DNA from: Pseudomonadota bacterium
GTDB lineage: Bacteria; Pseudomonadota; Alphaproteobacteria; Rhizobiales; Rhizobiaceae
DNA: 5,864 nucleotides
NCBI GenBank assembly: GCA_023451915.1
Contig: JAEXXS010000057.1
Coordinates: 1 to 5,864, forward strand
Direction: 5' to 3'
Part shown: positions 1 to 5,854 of the stretch, one piece after another
How the letters are laid out: each line of letters begins with the position of its first letter
Numbering within the stretch: the first letter of the stretch is position 1
Position numbers and translations under genes: made by a program
Notes under the pieces: generated by a model
What the model saw: the letters and a program-made list of their open reading frames with translations, nothing else
Database searches by the model: none
What the model was told of the DNA's origin: nothing

Positions 1-710
1 TCATTATAGATATAGGTGCCAGCACGGTGTTCGGTCGCTGAGGGCACGAGATGCGCGGAATAGAGGTCCGGTGAACCGCCATTTGACCGGATTGGGCAAT
101 CTATTCCTTTCGCGGCCAGCTTTTCTATCGTTTCGACTATGAAATTTTCGACCTGCACTGCCCCGCCTGCCGCCGGATAAGTCAGAATACCCGCAAAGCG
201 CAGCCCGGGTTGGGCGGAGATCAATTCAGCCAATGTCACAGCGGCATCCGGTGTCTGGACACCGCAACGCTTGCCGCCGGTATCGCATTCCACCAGCACT
301 GAAAGCGGGCGCTCGACGTCAAAGGCATCGGCAAGCCCCTTGATCGTGACTTCGCCGTCCACAGTCACTTTCAATCCGCCGATTTTCCCATTCAGCGCTT
401 TCAGCCGCGCGAGCTTTGCTGCGCCTAGAATATTGTAGGTTATCAGAATGTCGTCAAAACCTGACTCGGCAAAAACTTCCGCCTCAGTGACCTTCTGGCA
501 ATTGATGCCTTTGGCACCCGCTTCAACCTGTTGTCTTGCGACCGAAGGAATCTTGTGCGTCTTGATATGCGGACGAAAAGCTTTTCCGTGCTGGTCGAAA
601 TAAGCCTGAGCGCGGGCAATGTTCGACGCCATGCGGTCTTCATCGATGATTGGCATCGGGGTCGGGATATTTTCAACAGGCATGCCTGCATCTGGCCACG
701 GAAACGTCAT
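1..710 (-). CDS. PLP-dependent D-threonine aldolase / DSD1-family enzyme, N-terminal part (cut by window edge)
   Basis: The first 236 residues of a fold-type III (alanine racemase-like) PLP enzyme are visible; the gene runs off the left edge, and family members are about 350-390 residues. The motif RPHIKTHK (residues 46-53) is the family's PLP-lysine site, with Lys50 the expected Schiff-base lysine. Other family landmarks are TPMPIIDEDRM (17-27) at the start of the barrel, VECDTGGKRCGV (140-151), SNGGSPDLY (209-217, phosphate-binding region) and EHRAGTYIYN (227-236). Known members cleave D-threonine-type beta-hydroxy amino acids to glycine plus an aldehyde, or dehydrate D-serine or D-threo-3-hydroxyaspartate, usually with a divalent metal. 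The metal ligands lie in the C-terminal domain outside the window, so substrate cannot be assigned. The start at 710 is preceded by a modest GAGAGG Shine-Dalgarno sequence. No signal peptide is seen, so a cytoplasmic location is expected. It is divergent from the RpiR regulator, its probable controller. Family confidence is high; exact reaction is uncertain. Confidence 0.87.
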   Translation of the reverse strand, partial: MTFPWPDAGMPVENIPTPMPIIDEDRMASNIARAQAYFDQHGKAFRPHIKTHKIPSVARQQVEAGAKGINCQKVTEAEVFAESGFDDILITYNILGAAKLARLKALNGKIGGLKVTVDGEVTIKGLADAFDVERPLSVLVECDTGGKRCGVQTPDAAVTLAELISAQPGLRFAGILTYPAAGGAVQVENFIVETIEKLAAKGIDCPIRSNGGSPDLYSAHLVPSATEHRAGTYIYN

Positions 711-806
711 GGATTGCCTCTCTGGGTGGGACGCGCGATTGTTGCGGGCGGTGTATATTATTTTCTTTGTTGAGCTTGAGCGAGAGATTACCATTGATCA
801 GAATGC

Positions 807-817
807 GGAAAATTTCC
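807..817. promoter_or_regulatory. Candidate regulator-binding inverted repeat GGAAA-A-TTTCC
   Basis: Two perfect 5-base arms, GGAAA and TTTCC, flank a single central A in the divergent promoter region. The site is about 25 bases upstream of the rightward -10 box, a suitable place for a repressor or activator acting on either gene. Some RpiR-family regulators, such as rhizobial IolR, are reported to recognise GGAA/TTCC half-sites, though with wider spacing. Assigning this site to the adjacent RpiR protein is inference from position and half-site resemblance. Confidence 0.4.
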
Positions 818-842
818 ATAGTTATGTAATTATTTTTCATAT

Positions 843-848
843 TATAAT
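843..848 (+). promoter_or_regulatory. Consensus -10 box (TATAAT) for the rpiR-type gene
   Basis: A perfect TATAAT lies 47 bases upstream of the regulator's start codon and implies a leader of roughly 40 bases. No good -35 hexamer occurs at 16-18 bases upstream (the region reads AGTTAT or similar). The promoter may therefore be weak or activator-dependent, or the match may be chance in AT-rich DNA. Confidence 0.45.
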
Positions 849-895
849 ACGGAAACCGCCTTCGAAGCAGCGCTTCCTTCTCGACCGGAGTTCCA

Positions 896-1759
896 ATGGA
901 CGTTATTCACGCATTGTCGGACAAGGAAGGCAAATTTTCCGGTCTCGAAAAAAAACTCGCAGCCGTTGTGCTTGAAAATGTCGATTTCGTCGTCAATTCC
1001 TCGATTGGCGAGCTGGCGGAACGGGCAGGCGTTTCCCCGCCGACCGTAACGCGATTTTGTCGACGGCTAGGCTGTCAGGGTTATTCCGACTTCAAGGTGC
1101 AACTGGCAAAAATAACCTATGTTGGGTTGCGCTATCTGATGCCGGAAACCGAGACCAGCACCGTGGAAGACGTTGCGGAAGACATTATAACCAAGGCGCA
1201 GAATGCGCTTTTTCAGCTACATCGCCAACTCGATCTTGCCGCAATAGAAAAGGCCGCCCATTTGATCCGTGGGGCAGAGTTCATTCAGGCTTTTGGTGCT
1301 ACCGGCAACTCGGCCATGATCGCCAATGAACTCCACAACCGGTTGTTTCGTCTTGGATGCCGCATCAATGCATCGACGGACCACAGCATGAACCATATGC
1401 TCTCAGCAGCCGCGCAGCCGGGAACTGTTGTCATCGGTTCGTCCATCACAGGGCGGGATCGCGAGCTGGTGCATTGCATGAATTTGCTGCGCGCCCGCGC
1501 CATTCCCACCATCGCGATAACGCAGAGCAATTCTCCCGTCGCCCAGGCGTCCGATCTGGTGATCGCAATCGATCTCGATGAAGGCAAGAATATTTTTCGT
1601 CCCACATCCACCCGCTACGCCTATCTCGCTACAATCGACATTCTGGCAAACATGGTTGCCTATGCAGACCGCAATCGCTCGGCGCATGTTCTGCGACAGA
1701 TCAAGGAAGAGCTTGTCCGGTCCCGGGATGGGGACGACAAACAGGTGCTGGGAGATTAG
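896..1759 (+). CDS. RpiR/MurR-family transcriptional regulator (HTH + SIS domain)
   Basis: A 287-residue protein of normal length for the family. Residues 1-77 form the N-terminal HTH_6 domain, with the helix-turn-helix at about 37-67 (IGELAERAGVSPPTVTRFCR continuing to GYSDFK, a typical family signature). A linker leads to a SIS sugar-isomerase-like domain at about 120-256. Its landmarks are FGATGNSAMIANELHNRLFR (133-152), SSITGRDREL (182-191), AITQSNSPVAQASD (207-220) and PTSTRYAYLATIDIL (236-250). SIS domains of known members bind phosphosugars or similar phosphorylated metabolites that switch DNA binding; the ligand here is unknown. The ATG at 896 is supported by GGAG at 887-890 with a 5-base spacer. 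The gene is divergent from the D-threonine aldolase-like gene, so it probably regulates that gene and itself, possibly through the 807-817 repeat. Hydroxy-amino acid or aldehyde-derived signals are speculative. A stem-loop follows the stop codon. Confidence 0.93.
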   Translation: MDVIHALSDKEGKFSGLEKKLAAVVLENVDFVVNSSIGELAERAGVSPPTVTRFCRRLGCQGYSDFKVQLAKITYVGLRYLMPETETSTVEDVAEDIITKAQNALFQLHRQLDLAAIEKAAHLIRGAEFIQAFGATGNSAMIANELHNRLFRLGCRINASTDHSMNHMLSAAAQPGTVVIGSSITGRDRELVHCMNLLRARAIPTIAITQSNSPVAQASDLVIAIDLDEGKNIFRPTSTRYAYLATIDILANMVAYADRNRSAHVLRQIKEELVRSRDGDDKQVLGD

Positions 1760-1784
1760 CTTCACTGAATGTCAGAAGACGGTA

Positions 1785-1817
1785 TCAGGCCGCACGGATT
1801 GCGGCCTGAAAAGTTTT
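1785..1817. terminator. Stem-loop terminator between convergent genes
   Basis: A perfect 9-bp inverted repeat, TCAGGCCGC (1785-1793) and GCGGCCTGA (1801-1809), encloses a 7-base loop. On the plus strand it is followed by AAAGTTTT, a short imperfect U-tract, so it fits a Rho-independent terminator for the RpiR gene ending 25 bases earlier. On the minus strand the hairpin follows the OmpA-like stop codon by 22 bases. It could stop that transcript too, but the sequence beyond it (TACCGTCTTCTG) has no T-run, so function in that direction is less certain. Confidence 0.75.
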
Positions 1818-1831
1818 GGAACGAGCAGGCT

Positions 1832-3997
1832 TTAGCGCTGCGCCACCGGTCGAACCAACGGTGTCACACGGCGAATGGTAACGCGACGGTTTTCCTGCTC
1901 TGGTCCATCGGTCTTGATCTTCAGGAACCGCTCACCATAACCCTGCGTGACAAGATTTTCAGCAGGAATATCATAAACTTCTGTCAGGAGGCTTGCGACT
2001 GATTCCGCGCGTTTGTCCGAAAGAACGAGGTTCGACCGGTCAGACCCGACGGCATCCGTATGGCCTTCAATGAAGAAGGTTTCGCCAGGGTCCTTGGCAA
2101 GGATTTTCTGCATGGCATCCGCCACTTTGCGCAGCGTTTTGGCCTGCGAAAGCGAGACTTCGGCGCTGCCCGTCGCAAAATGGATCGTGTCCAGATCGAT
2201 GCGGCGCACCTTATCGCGCAGACGCGCCGAATGACGCACCTCGTCGATTGTATAGACGCGTTCCACACGCTCCACTGGGGGCATCGCCAGGAAGTCATAG
2301 AAGTCGCGATCACGGTCGTCAGTGACGTCGATGATATAATCGCTGACCGGAATCGTCAGACGCATCGGCGGCAGGTCGTAACCGACATCAGCGATAGCCG
2401 CACGCGGCGTATCTTCATAGTCGGGCGCGTAAACCATCAGATATTCGTTGCCATCGCGATCAATACGGGAACGCTGCACCACATCACCATAGCGATCATA
2501 GACAGTCACCACACGATAGCCGCCGGGACGCACAATCGTTTCACGCATACGACCGCGTGGAAGCTCATCATAATAAGCTTCTTCAGCGTTGCGGCGCAGA
2601 CGCGGGCGGTCGTCACCGCGCACGAACATCCGGTCCCCAACGTCCATGACAACGCGGTTATCAACTTGCTCGAGCACTTTCACATTGCTGACGTTGTTGG
2701 TCACATTGTTGACCGTCGTGTTATTCACAACCGTGTTGTTAACAACCGTGTTGTTCACAATATTGGTCGAATTCGGGACGGCAAAAGCGGGCGCTTCATC
2801 GACACGCTTTCCCTTCTCCTTGAGATTGGCTTCAATCTTCTTGGGAAGATCCGCCTTGATCTGTTCGGGAATAGCGACCTGAGCTGATGCATCATCGGTC
2901 GGCGGCGGTGCAGAAGCCTCGGCTTCACGTTGTTTTCCACGCTGCTTGCGACGTTCCTCGCGGGCCTGATTGCCGCCGCTATTGTCGGCATCCTTGTCGC
3001 TATCGAGAATAGCAGCGCCGTTTTCGACCGGAAGAACCACCGTTTCGTCGGTCTTCGCGGGATCCTTCGCGATGGCTTCCTTTTCTGCCGCAGAACGCTC
3101 GTCTACGATCGCAGGAATGGGCTCCTGCTTCTTCTCGGCTTCCTGCGGCTGTTCCACTGGTTGCTGTTCTTCAGGCGACGCTTCATGCTTCTTTTTGCCA
3201 TGCTGTTCTTTGACTGCTGGCTGTTCAGAGGACTGAGTGGGATTGGTTTCGCCCGTCTGCGGCGCGGGCTGCTCGTTGGATGCAGGCGCAGGCTCTGGCT
3301 GCGGTGCTGGCTTTTGCTCTTGAGCATCGTCAACCGTAGCAGGCTTTCTCTTTGGCCGTTCGACAGGCTCCTTCGCAGGCTCTTCTGAAGAACTGTCCGC
3401 CTCCGGCATTTTGGTGGCAGGCTTTTTGTGAGCGGGGGCCTGTGTTTCCTGTTCGGCCTCACCCTTGGGCGCGCTTTCTTCCGGCGCAGGCTTCTTCTCT
3501 TTGGCCTCGCGCTGCGCCTCTTGTTCCGCAGCTTTCTTCTGCTCGGCAGCCTGCTTTTCAGCCTGTCGTTCGGCCGCGTCCCGATCCGCTTTTTGCTGTT
3601 CCTCGGCCTTGCGCTCCGCTTCGGCTTCCGCCGCCTTGCGCTCTTCAGCCTGCTTTGCAGCTTGTTCTTTTTCGGCCTGCTGCTTTTCTACTTCCTGGCG
3701 ATGCGCTTCTTCCTGCTCAGCGCGCTTGCGCTCTTCAGCTTGACGCTGTGCCTCTTCCTGCTCGGCCTGTTTCTGCTCTTCAGCCCGACGACGATGCTCC
3801 TGACCTTCCTCGGAAGGACGTTCGCCTTCCGCCTGCGGCTGTTCGATGGGCTGTTCCTGAGGCGCCTGACCATCGCTGTTTTCCTGAGCCACTTGGTATG
3901 GCTGCGACAGCATATCCGCGAAAGATGGCTGCGCCAGAACACAGACCGACATCACCGGGATCGCAACAGTAGCGCGAAGCTTGGAACGAATAGACAT
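1832..3997 (-). CDS. Secreted OmpA-family peptidoglycan-binding protein with coiled-coil stalk and Asn-rich repeat
   Basis: A 721-residue protein. Residues 1-27 are a Sec signal peptide (basic SIRSKLR, hydrophobic core, probable cleavage after PSFA). Residues about 60-170 are almost pure Glu/Lys/Gln/Ala/Arg, predicted coiled coil or long single helix. Residues 168-300 are Pro/Glu/Gln/Lys-rich and probably extended or disordered. Residues 409-437 carry an NNTVV-type repeat. A Tyr/Arg/Asp-rich region (about 460-600, with GGYRVVTVYDRYGDVV at 492-507) resembles a region I recall in rhizobial OmpA-family proteins. Residues 600-715 are an OmpA_C domain: EGHTDAVG (644-651) and NLVLSDKRAESV (656-667) supply the Asp648 and Arg663 expected to bind diaminopimelate of peptidoglycan. 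No outer-membrane barrel and no lipobox are seen. The start at 3997 is chosen over an in-frame ATG at 4084 because the signal peptide begins there and a purine-rich ribosome site (AAGGAGAAGGA) lies just upstream. The role is probably envelope integrity; this is inferred. Confidence 0.88.
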   Translation of the reverse strand: MSIRSKLRATVAIPVMSVCVLAQPSFADMLSQPYQVAQENSDGQAPQEQPIEQPQAEGERPSEEGQEHRRRAEEQKQAEQEEAQRQAEERKRAEQEEAHRQEVEKQQAEKEQAAKQAEERKAAEAEAERKAEEQQKADRDAAERQAEKQAAEQKKAAEQEAQREAKEKKPAPEESAPKGEAEQETQAPAHKKPATKMPEADSSSEEPAKEPVERPKRKPATVDDAQEQKPAPQPEPAPASNEQPAPQTGETNPTQSSEQPAVKEQHGKKKHEASPEEQQPVEQPQEAEKKQEPIPAIVDERSAAEKEAIAKDPAKTDETVVLPVENGAAILDSDKDADNSGGNQAREERRKQRGKQREAEASAPPPTDDASAQVAIPEQIKADLPKKIEANLKEKGKRVDEAPAFAVPNSTNIVNNTVVNNTVVNNTTVNNVTNNVSNVKVLEQVDNRVVMDVGDRMFVRGDDRPRLRRNAEEAYYDELPRGRMRETIVRPGGYRVVTVYDRYGDVVQRSRIDRDGNEYLMVYAPDYEDTPRAAIADVGYDLPPMRLTIPVSDYIIDVTDDRDRDFYDFLAMPPVERVERVYTIDEVRHSARLRDKVRRIDLDTIHFATGSAEVSLSQAKTLRKVADAMQKILAKDPGETFFIEGHTDAVGSDRSNLVLSDKRAESVASLLTEVYDIPAENLVTQGYGERFLKIKTDGPEQENRRVTIRRVTPLVRPVAQR
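2684..2773 (-). repeat. Short tandem repeat encoding Asn-Asn-Thr-Val-Val units
   Basis: Within the OmpA-like gene, about 90 bases encode a run of 5-residue-like units (NIVNN, TVVNN, TVVNN, TTVNN, then VTNNVSN). At DNA level the 15-base unit AACAACACGGTTGTT (minus strand) is nearly exact in the best two copies and decays toward the C-terminal side. The region sits between the charged stalk and the folded C-terminal part. Regular alternation of beta-branched residues and Asn suggests a beta-strand or beta-helix-like element, but this is inference. Confidence 0.8.
3485..3815 (-). other. Low-complexity coiled-coil-coding segment
   Basis: This part of the OmpA-like gene encodes residues about 61-171, built from repeated QAEE, RKAEE, QEEAQRQ and similar blocks. 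On the opposite strand the Lys/Glu codons read as Phe/Leu/Ser, which creates long, hydrophobic, spurious open frames. A continuous helix of about 110 residues would be roughly 16 nm long, enough to cross much of the periplasm. Confidence 0.7.
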
Positions 3998-4421
3998 ATA
4001 TATCCTTCTCCTTCTGGAAGGCAGAACTGACAAGCAAAGGGCCTGCTTCCGATTCCGCACATGCTGGAATGCGAATAGAGACAAATTGCGGCAACTTCAC
4101 AGAAGTGTTACCGGCACGATCATGAACCGAGGCTGAATGCTGCTTTGAATGTGCGAGCCAAATAGATCACGCAAGCTTATTGGCATGCCGCTCCATTCAT
4201 GGCAAAGGGTGGCGCAAGGTAAATTGTCTGTGGCTCATAAAGGAAGTTTCATGCCGCAAAAGTCATGGAAGAGGCAGTGAAACTGTTTCCGCATCCCATG
4301 CAGATCGTGGACAGGATGCAACTTGCCCTTGCCGCCACAGCGAAGTGAAAGACGGCCCGACATGGTCGCCGGAAAGTGAAATGAAGTTCGATCGCTCCTT
4401 GAAGAATAGGCCTGAAATATC
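3998..4421. promoter_or_regulatory. Divergent intergenic region between the ompA-like gene and the ABC permease operon
   Basis: This 424-base gap has no convincing coding gene. It must contain the leftward ompA-like promoter and the rightward transporter promoter, but I could not find a -35/-10 pair good enough to place either one. Visible elements are two short inverted repeats, ATTCC-N9-GGAAT (4052-4070) and ACTTC-ACA-GAAGT (4094-4106). There is also a GANTC site (GATTC, 4051-4055), of the type methylated by CcrM in alphaproteobacteria, and a ribosome-site-like AGGAAG (4241-4246) before a 9-codon ATG frame at 4251. Two other frames are open over short spans: a TTG-started 81-codon frame ending at 4425, and a 27-codon frame at 4265-4348. 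Neither has good start signals. No trace of a solute-binding protein gene is seen. Confidence 0.6.
4003..4013 (-). promoter_or_regulatory. Ribosome binding site that decides the OmpA-like start
   Basis: On the minus strand this reads AAGGAGAAGGA, ending 5 bases before the ATG at 3997. The double purine-rich block supports the internal ATG over the upstream in-frame ATG at 4084, whose extra 29 residues (Arg/Leu-rich) would bury the signal peptide. Confidence 0.75.
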
Positions 4422-5138
4422 ATGAAGGCTTTTTTCGATATTTTAAGTTTCGGCCCCGATGGCTGGGGCTATGTTCTCGTGATGGCGGCTCTGGTAACGG
4501 TCGCGCTGGCCGTCGCCGGTTTCCTGCTGGGCGCCATGATTGGCGTTTTTGCCGCCTGGGCGAAGATTTCTGGCGGACGCACACTGCGCGGCATTGCGGA
4601 TGGCTATACCACCATCATTCGCGGCATCCCCGACCTTCTGGTGATCTATCTGTTCTATTTTGGCGGCAGCGCCGCCATCACAGCGCTTGGAAAGTTCTTC
4701 GGCGCACAGGGTTTCATCGGCTTCCCCGCTTTTCTGGCTGGCGTGCTGGCAATCGGCATTTCCTGTGGCGCACACCACACGGAAGTGTTCCGTGGTGCAT
4801 TCAGGGCCGTCTCCAAGGGAGAGCTTGAAGCTGCAACGGCCTGCGGCATGGGCCAGGCGCTCAAGTTTCGCCGCATCATCGCTCCGCTGGCCTTGCGTCA
4901 TGCGCTGCCGGGACTTGGAAATGTCTGGCAGGTGGCTTTGAAGGAATCCGCACTGATTTCTGTCGTGGGTGTGGTCGATATTCTGCGTCAGGCGCAGATC
5001 GGTGCAGGCTCCACGGGCCTGCCGTTCAACTTCTTCCTGATTGCAGGCGCGCTTTATCTGGTGATTTCCTCGGTTTCCGGCAGCATCCTGCAAGCCGCTG
5101 AACGTCACTTCTCGCGTGGCGTCAGGAGGGCAAAATGA
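4422..5138 (+). CDS. Polar amino acid ABC importer permease, HisQ/OccQ type
   Basis: A 238-residue inner-membrane permease, about the usual length of the HisQ/ArtQ/OccQ group. Hydrophobic segments lie near residues 16-47, 68-82, 98-117, 175-187 and 203-226, consistent with the five-helix fold. GYTTIIRGIPDLLVIYLFYF (61-80) closely matches HisQ. The EAA loop that docks the ATPase is at 125-155: Glu136-Ala-Ala, Gly142, Phe149, Ile152, Pro155. ALPGLGNVWQVALKESALIS (161-180) and the C-terminal AERHFSRGVRRA also resemble HisQ. The start at 4422 is the first ATG after an in-frame stop at 4413-4415; its Shine-Dalgarno sequence is poor (AGG, 11 bases away). Its stop overlaps the next permease's ATG by 4 bases (ATGA), so the two are probably translationally coupled and form a heterodimer. 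The substrate is probably a basic or opine-like amino acid by family resemblance, but permease sequence does not fix specificity. An unusual detail is CGAHHTEVFRG (115-125), where many relatives have GAYxTE. Confidence 0.93.
   Translation: MKAFFDILSFGPDGWGYVLVMAALVTVALAVAGFLLGAMIGVFAAWAKISGGRTLRGIADGYTTIIRGIPDLLVIYLFYFGGSAAITALGKFFGAQGFIGFPAFLAGVLAIGISCGAHHTEVFRGAFRAVSKGELEAATACGMGQALKFRRIIAPLALRHALPGLGNVWQVALKESALISVVGVVDILRQAQIGAGSTGLPFNFFLIAGALYLVISSVSGSILQAAERHFSRGVRRAK
5124..5129 (+). promoter_or_regulatory. Strong Shine-Dalgarno (AGGAGG) for the second permease
   Basis: A full-consensus AGGAGG lies inside the 3' end of the first permease gene, 5 bases before the ATG at 5135. It contrasts with the poor site of the first permease and should let the second permease be initiated efficiently at the ATGA overlap. 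Confidence 0.8.
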
Positions 5139-5854
5139 ACCTTCAATTCTATACAGAATCCTTTCTGGCAATGTTGGGCGGCGTGCCGCTGACGCTGCAG
5201 CTTGCGGCCATATCCATCGTCTGCGGCGCAATTCTCGCCTTGCTGTTCGCCATGATGCGCCTGTCGGGAATAAAGGTCCTCGACTGGATTGCCCGGCTCT
5301 ATGTCTTTGTGTTCCGTGGAACGCCGCTTCTGGTGCAGATCTTCATCATCTATTATGGCCTCAGCCAGTTTTCGACGATCCGCTATTCGTTCCTGTGGCC
5401 CATTCTCCGGGAGCCATACTGGTGCGCAATCATCGCGCTGACGCTTAACAATGCAGCCTATGCCAGCGAAATCATTCGCGGTGGCCTTTTGTCCGTGCCG
5501 CACGGCCAGATCGAGGCGGCAAAAGCTTGCGGCATGTCGCGTTTCACCTGCTTCCGCCGGATCGTCATGCCGCTTGCCATTCGCCAGGCGCTGCCCGGCT
5601 ATGGCAATGAAATGATCTCGATGATCAAGGCGACGTCGCTTGCCTCCATCATCACGCTCATGGAAGTCACAGGCATCGCAGCCAAGCTCATTGCTGAAAG
5701 CTACCGCGTGATCGAAGTGTTCGTCATCGCGGGCGCTATCTATCTGGCTATCAATTTCGTTCTGACGCGCTTGCTGCTGATCGCCGAATACAGGCTCACG
5801 CCCTATTTGCGCCAACCAGCCGTCCGCATCTCCACCGAAGGAAAAACATCGTGA
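5135..5854 (+). CDS. Polar amino acid ABC importer permease, HisM/OccM type
   Basis: A 239-residue inner-membrane permease, the partner of the preceding gene. FVFRGTPLLVQIFIIYYGLS (58-77) and ALTLNNAAYASEIIRGG (101-117) closely match the HisM group. The EAA loop runs from about 120 to 146: VPHGQIEAAKACGM, with Glu127-Ala-Ala, Gly133, Phe140, Ile143 and Pro146, the coupling-helix contact for the ATP-binding subunit. ALPGYGNEMISMIKATSLAS (152-171) is also typical. Hydrophobic segments near 11-42, 58-74, 95-112, 165-180 and 195-216 fit the five-helix fold. The start at 5135 follows AGGAGG and overlaps the upstream stop by 4 bases. The end overlaps a GTG start by 4 bases. The HisQ-like then HisM-like order is common in histidine, lysine/arginine/ornithine and opine importers; exact substrate is unknown. 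Confidence 0.93.
   Translation: MNLQFYTESFLAMLGGVPLTLQLAAISIVCGAILALLFAMMRLSGIKVLDWIARLYVFVFRGTPLLVQIFIIYYGLSQFSTIRYSFLWPILREPYWCAIIALTLNNAAYASEIIRGGLLSVPHGQIEAAKACGMSRFTCFRRIVMPLAIRQALPGYGNEMISMIKATSLASIITLMEVTGIAAKLIAESYRVIEVFVIAGAIYLAINFVLTRLLLIAEYRLTPYLRQPAVRISTEGKTS

Larger units (their letters stand above)
711..895. promoter_or_regulatory. Divergent intergenic promoter region between the PLP enzyme and the RpiR regulator
   Basis: This 185-base gap separates two divergently transcribed genes and must hold both promoters. Its middle, about 750-850, is clearly richer in A/T than the flanking genes. The rightward promoter has a recognisable -10 box and the centre holds an inverted repeat, both listed separately. 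For the leftward gene the best -10-like stretch on the minus strand is the AATAAT/ATATAC area around 753-763, but no convincing -35 box accompanies it, so that promoter is not called. Confidence 0.7.

Noticed and set aside
1285..1765. Minus-strand frames opposite the RpiR gene
   Set aside because: They overlap the SIS-domain coding region, show no start signals and no family motifs.
2060..2887. 275-codon plus-strand open frame opposite the ompA-like gene
   Set aside because: It is antisense to a well-supported gene, rich in His/Ile/Thr/Arg with no domain pattern, and has no ribosome site; an artefact of codon use.
3428..4030. 200-codon plus-strand frame that looks like a membrane protein (Leu/Phe-rich)
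   Set aside because: It is the complement of the Lys/Glu/Gln-rich stalk, whose codons read backwards as Phe/Leu/Ser; apparent hydrophobicity is a mirror effect. The overlapping frame at 3352-3972 is rejected for the same reason.
3998..4084. Longer N-terminus for the OmpA-like protein from the ATG at 4084
   Set aside because: The 29 added residues are Arg/Leu-rich and would precede a clear signal peptide; the internal ATG at 3997 has a strong ribosome site.
4182..4189. GGCATGCC palindrome
   Set aside because: An 8-base palindrome is expected by chance at this scale and has no accompanying promoter element.
4265..4348. 27-codon frame (MEEAVKLFPHPMQIVDRM...) in the intergenic region
   Set aside because: The sequence looks more protein-like than its surroundings, but there is no ribosome site before its ATG and no conservation can be tested here.
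4180..4425. 81-codon frame just before the permease, overlapping it by ATGA
   Set aside because: It begins with TTG, lacks a Shine-Dalgarno sequence, and its Cys/Arg/Ser/His-rich composition looks non-coding; the overlap is attractive but probably chance.
4443..5815. Long minus-strand frames (4443-5231 and 5105-5815) opposite the permeases
   Set aside because: Both are antisense to clearly homologous permease genes, and their Asp/Arg/Gln/His-rich products have no recognisable family pattern.
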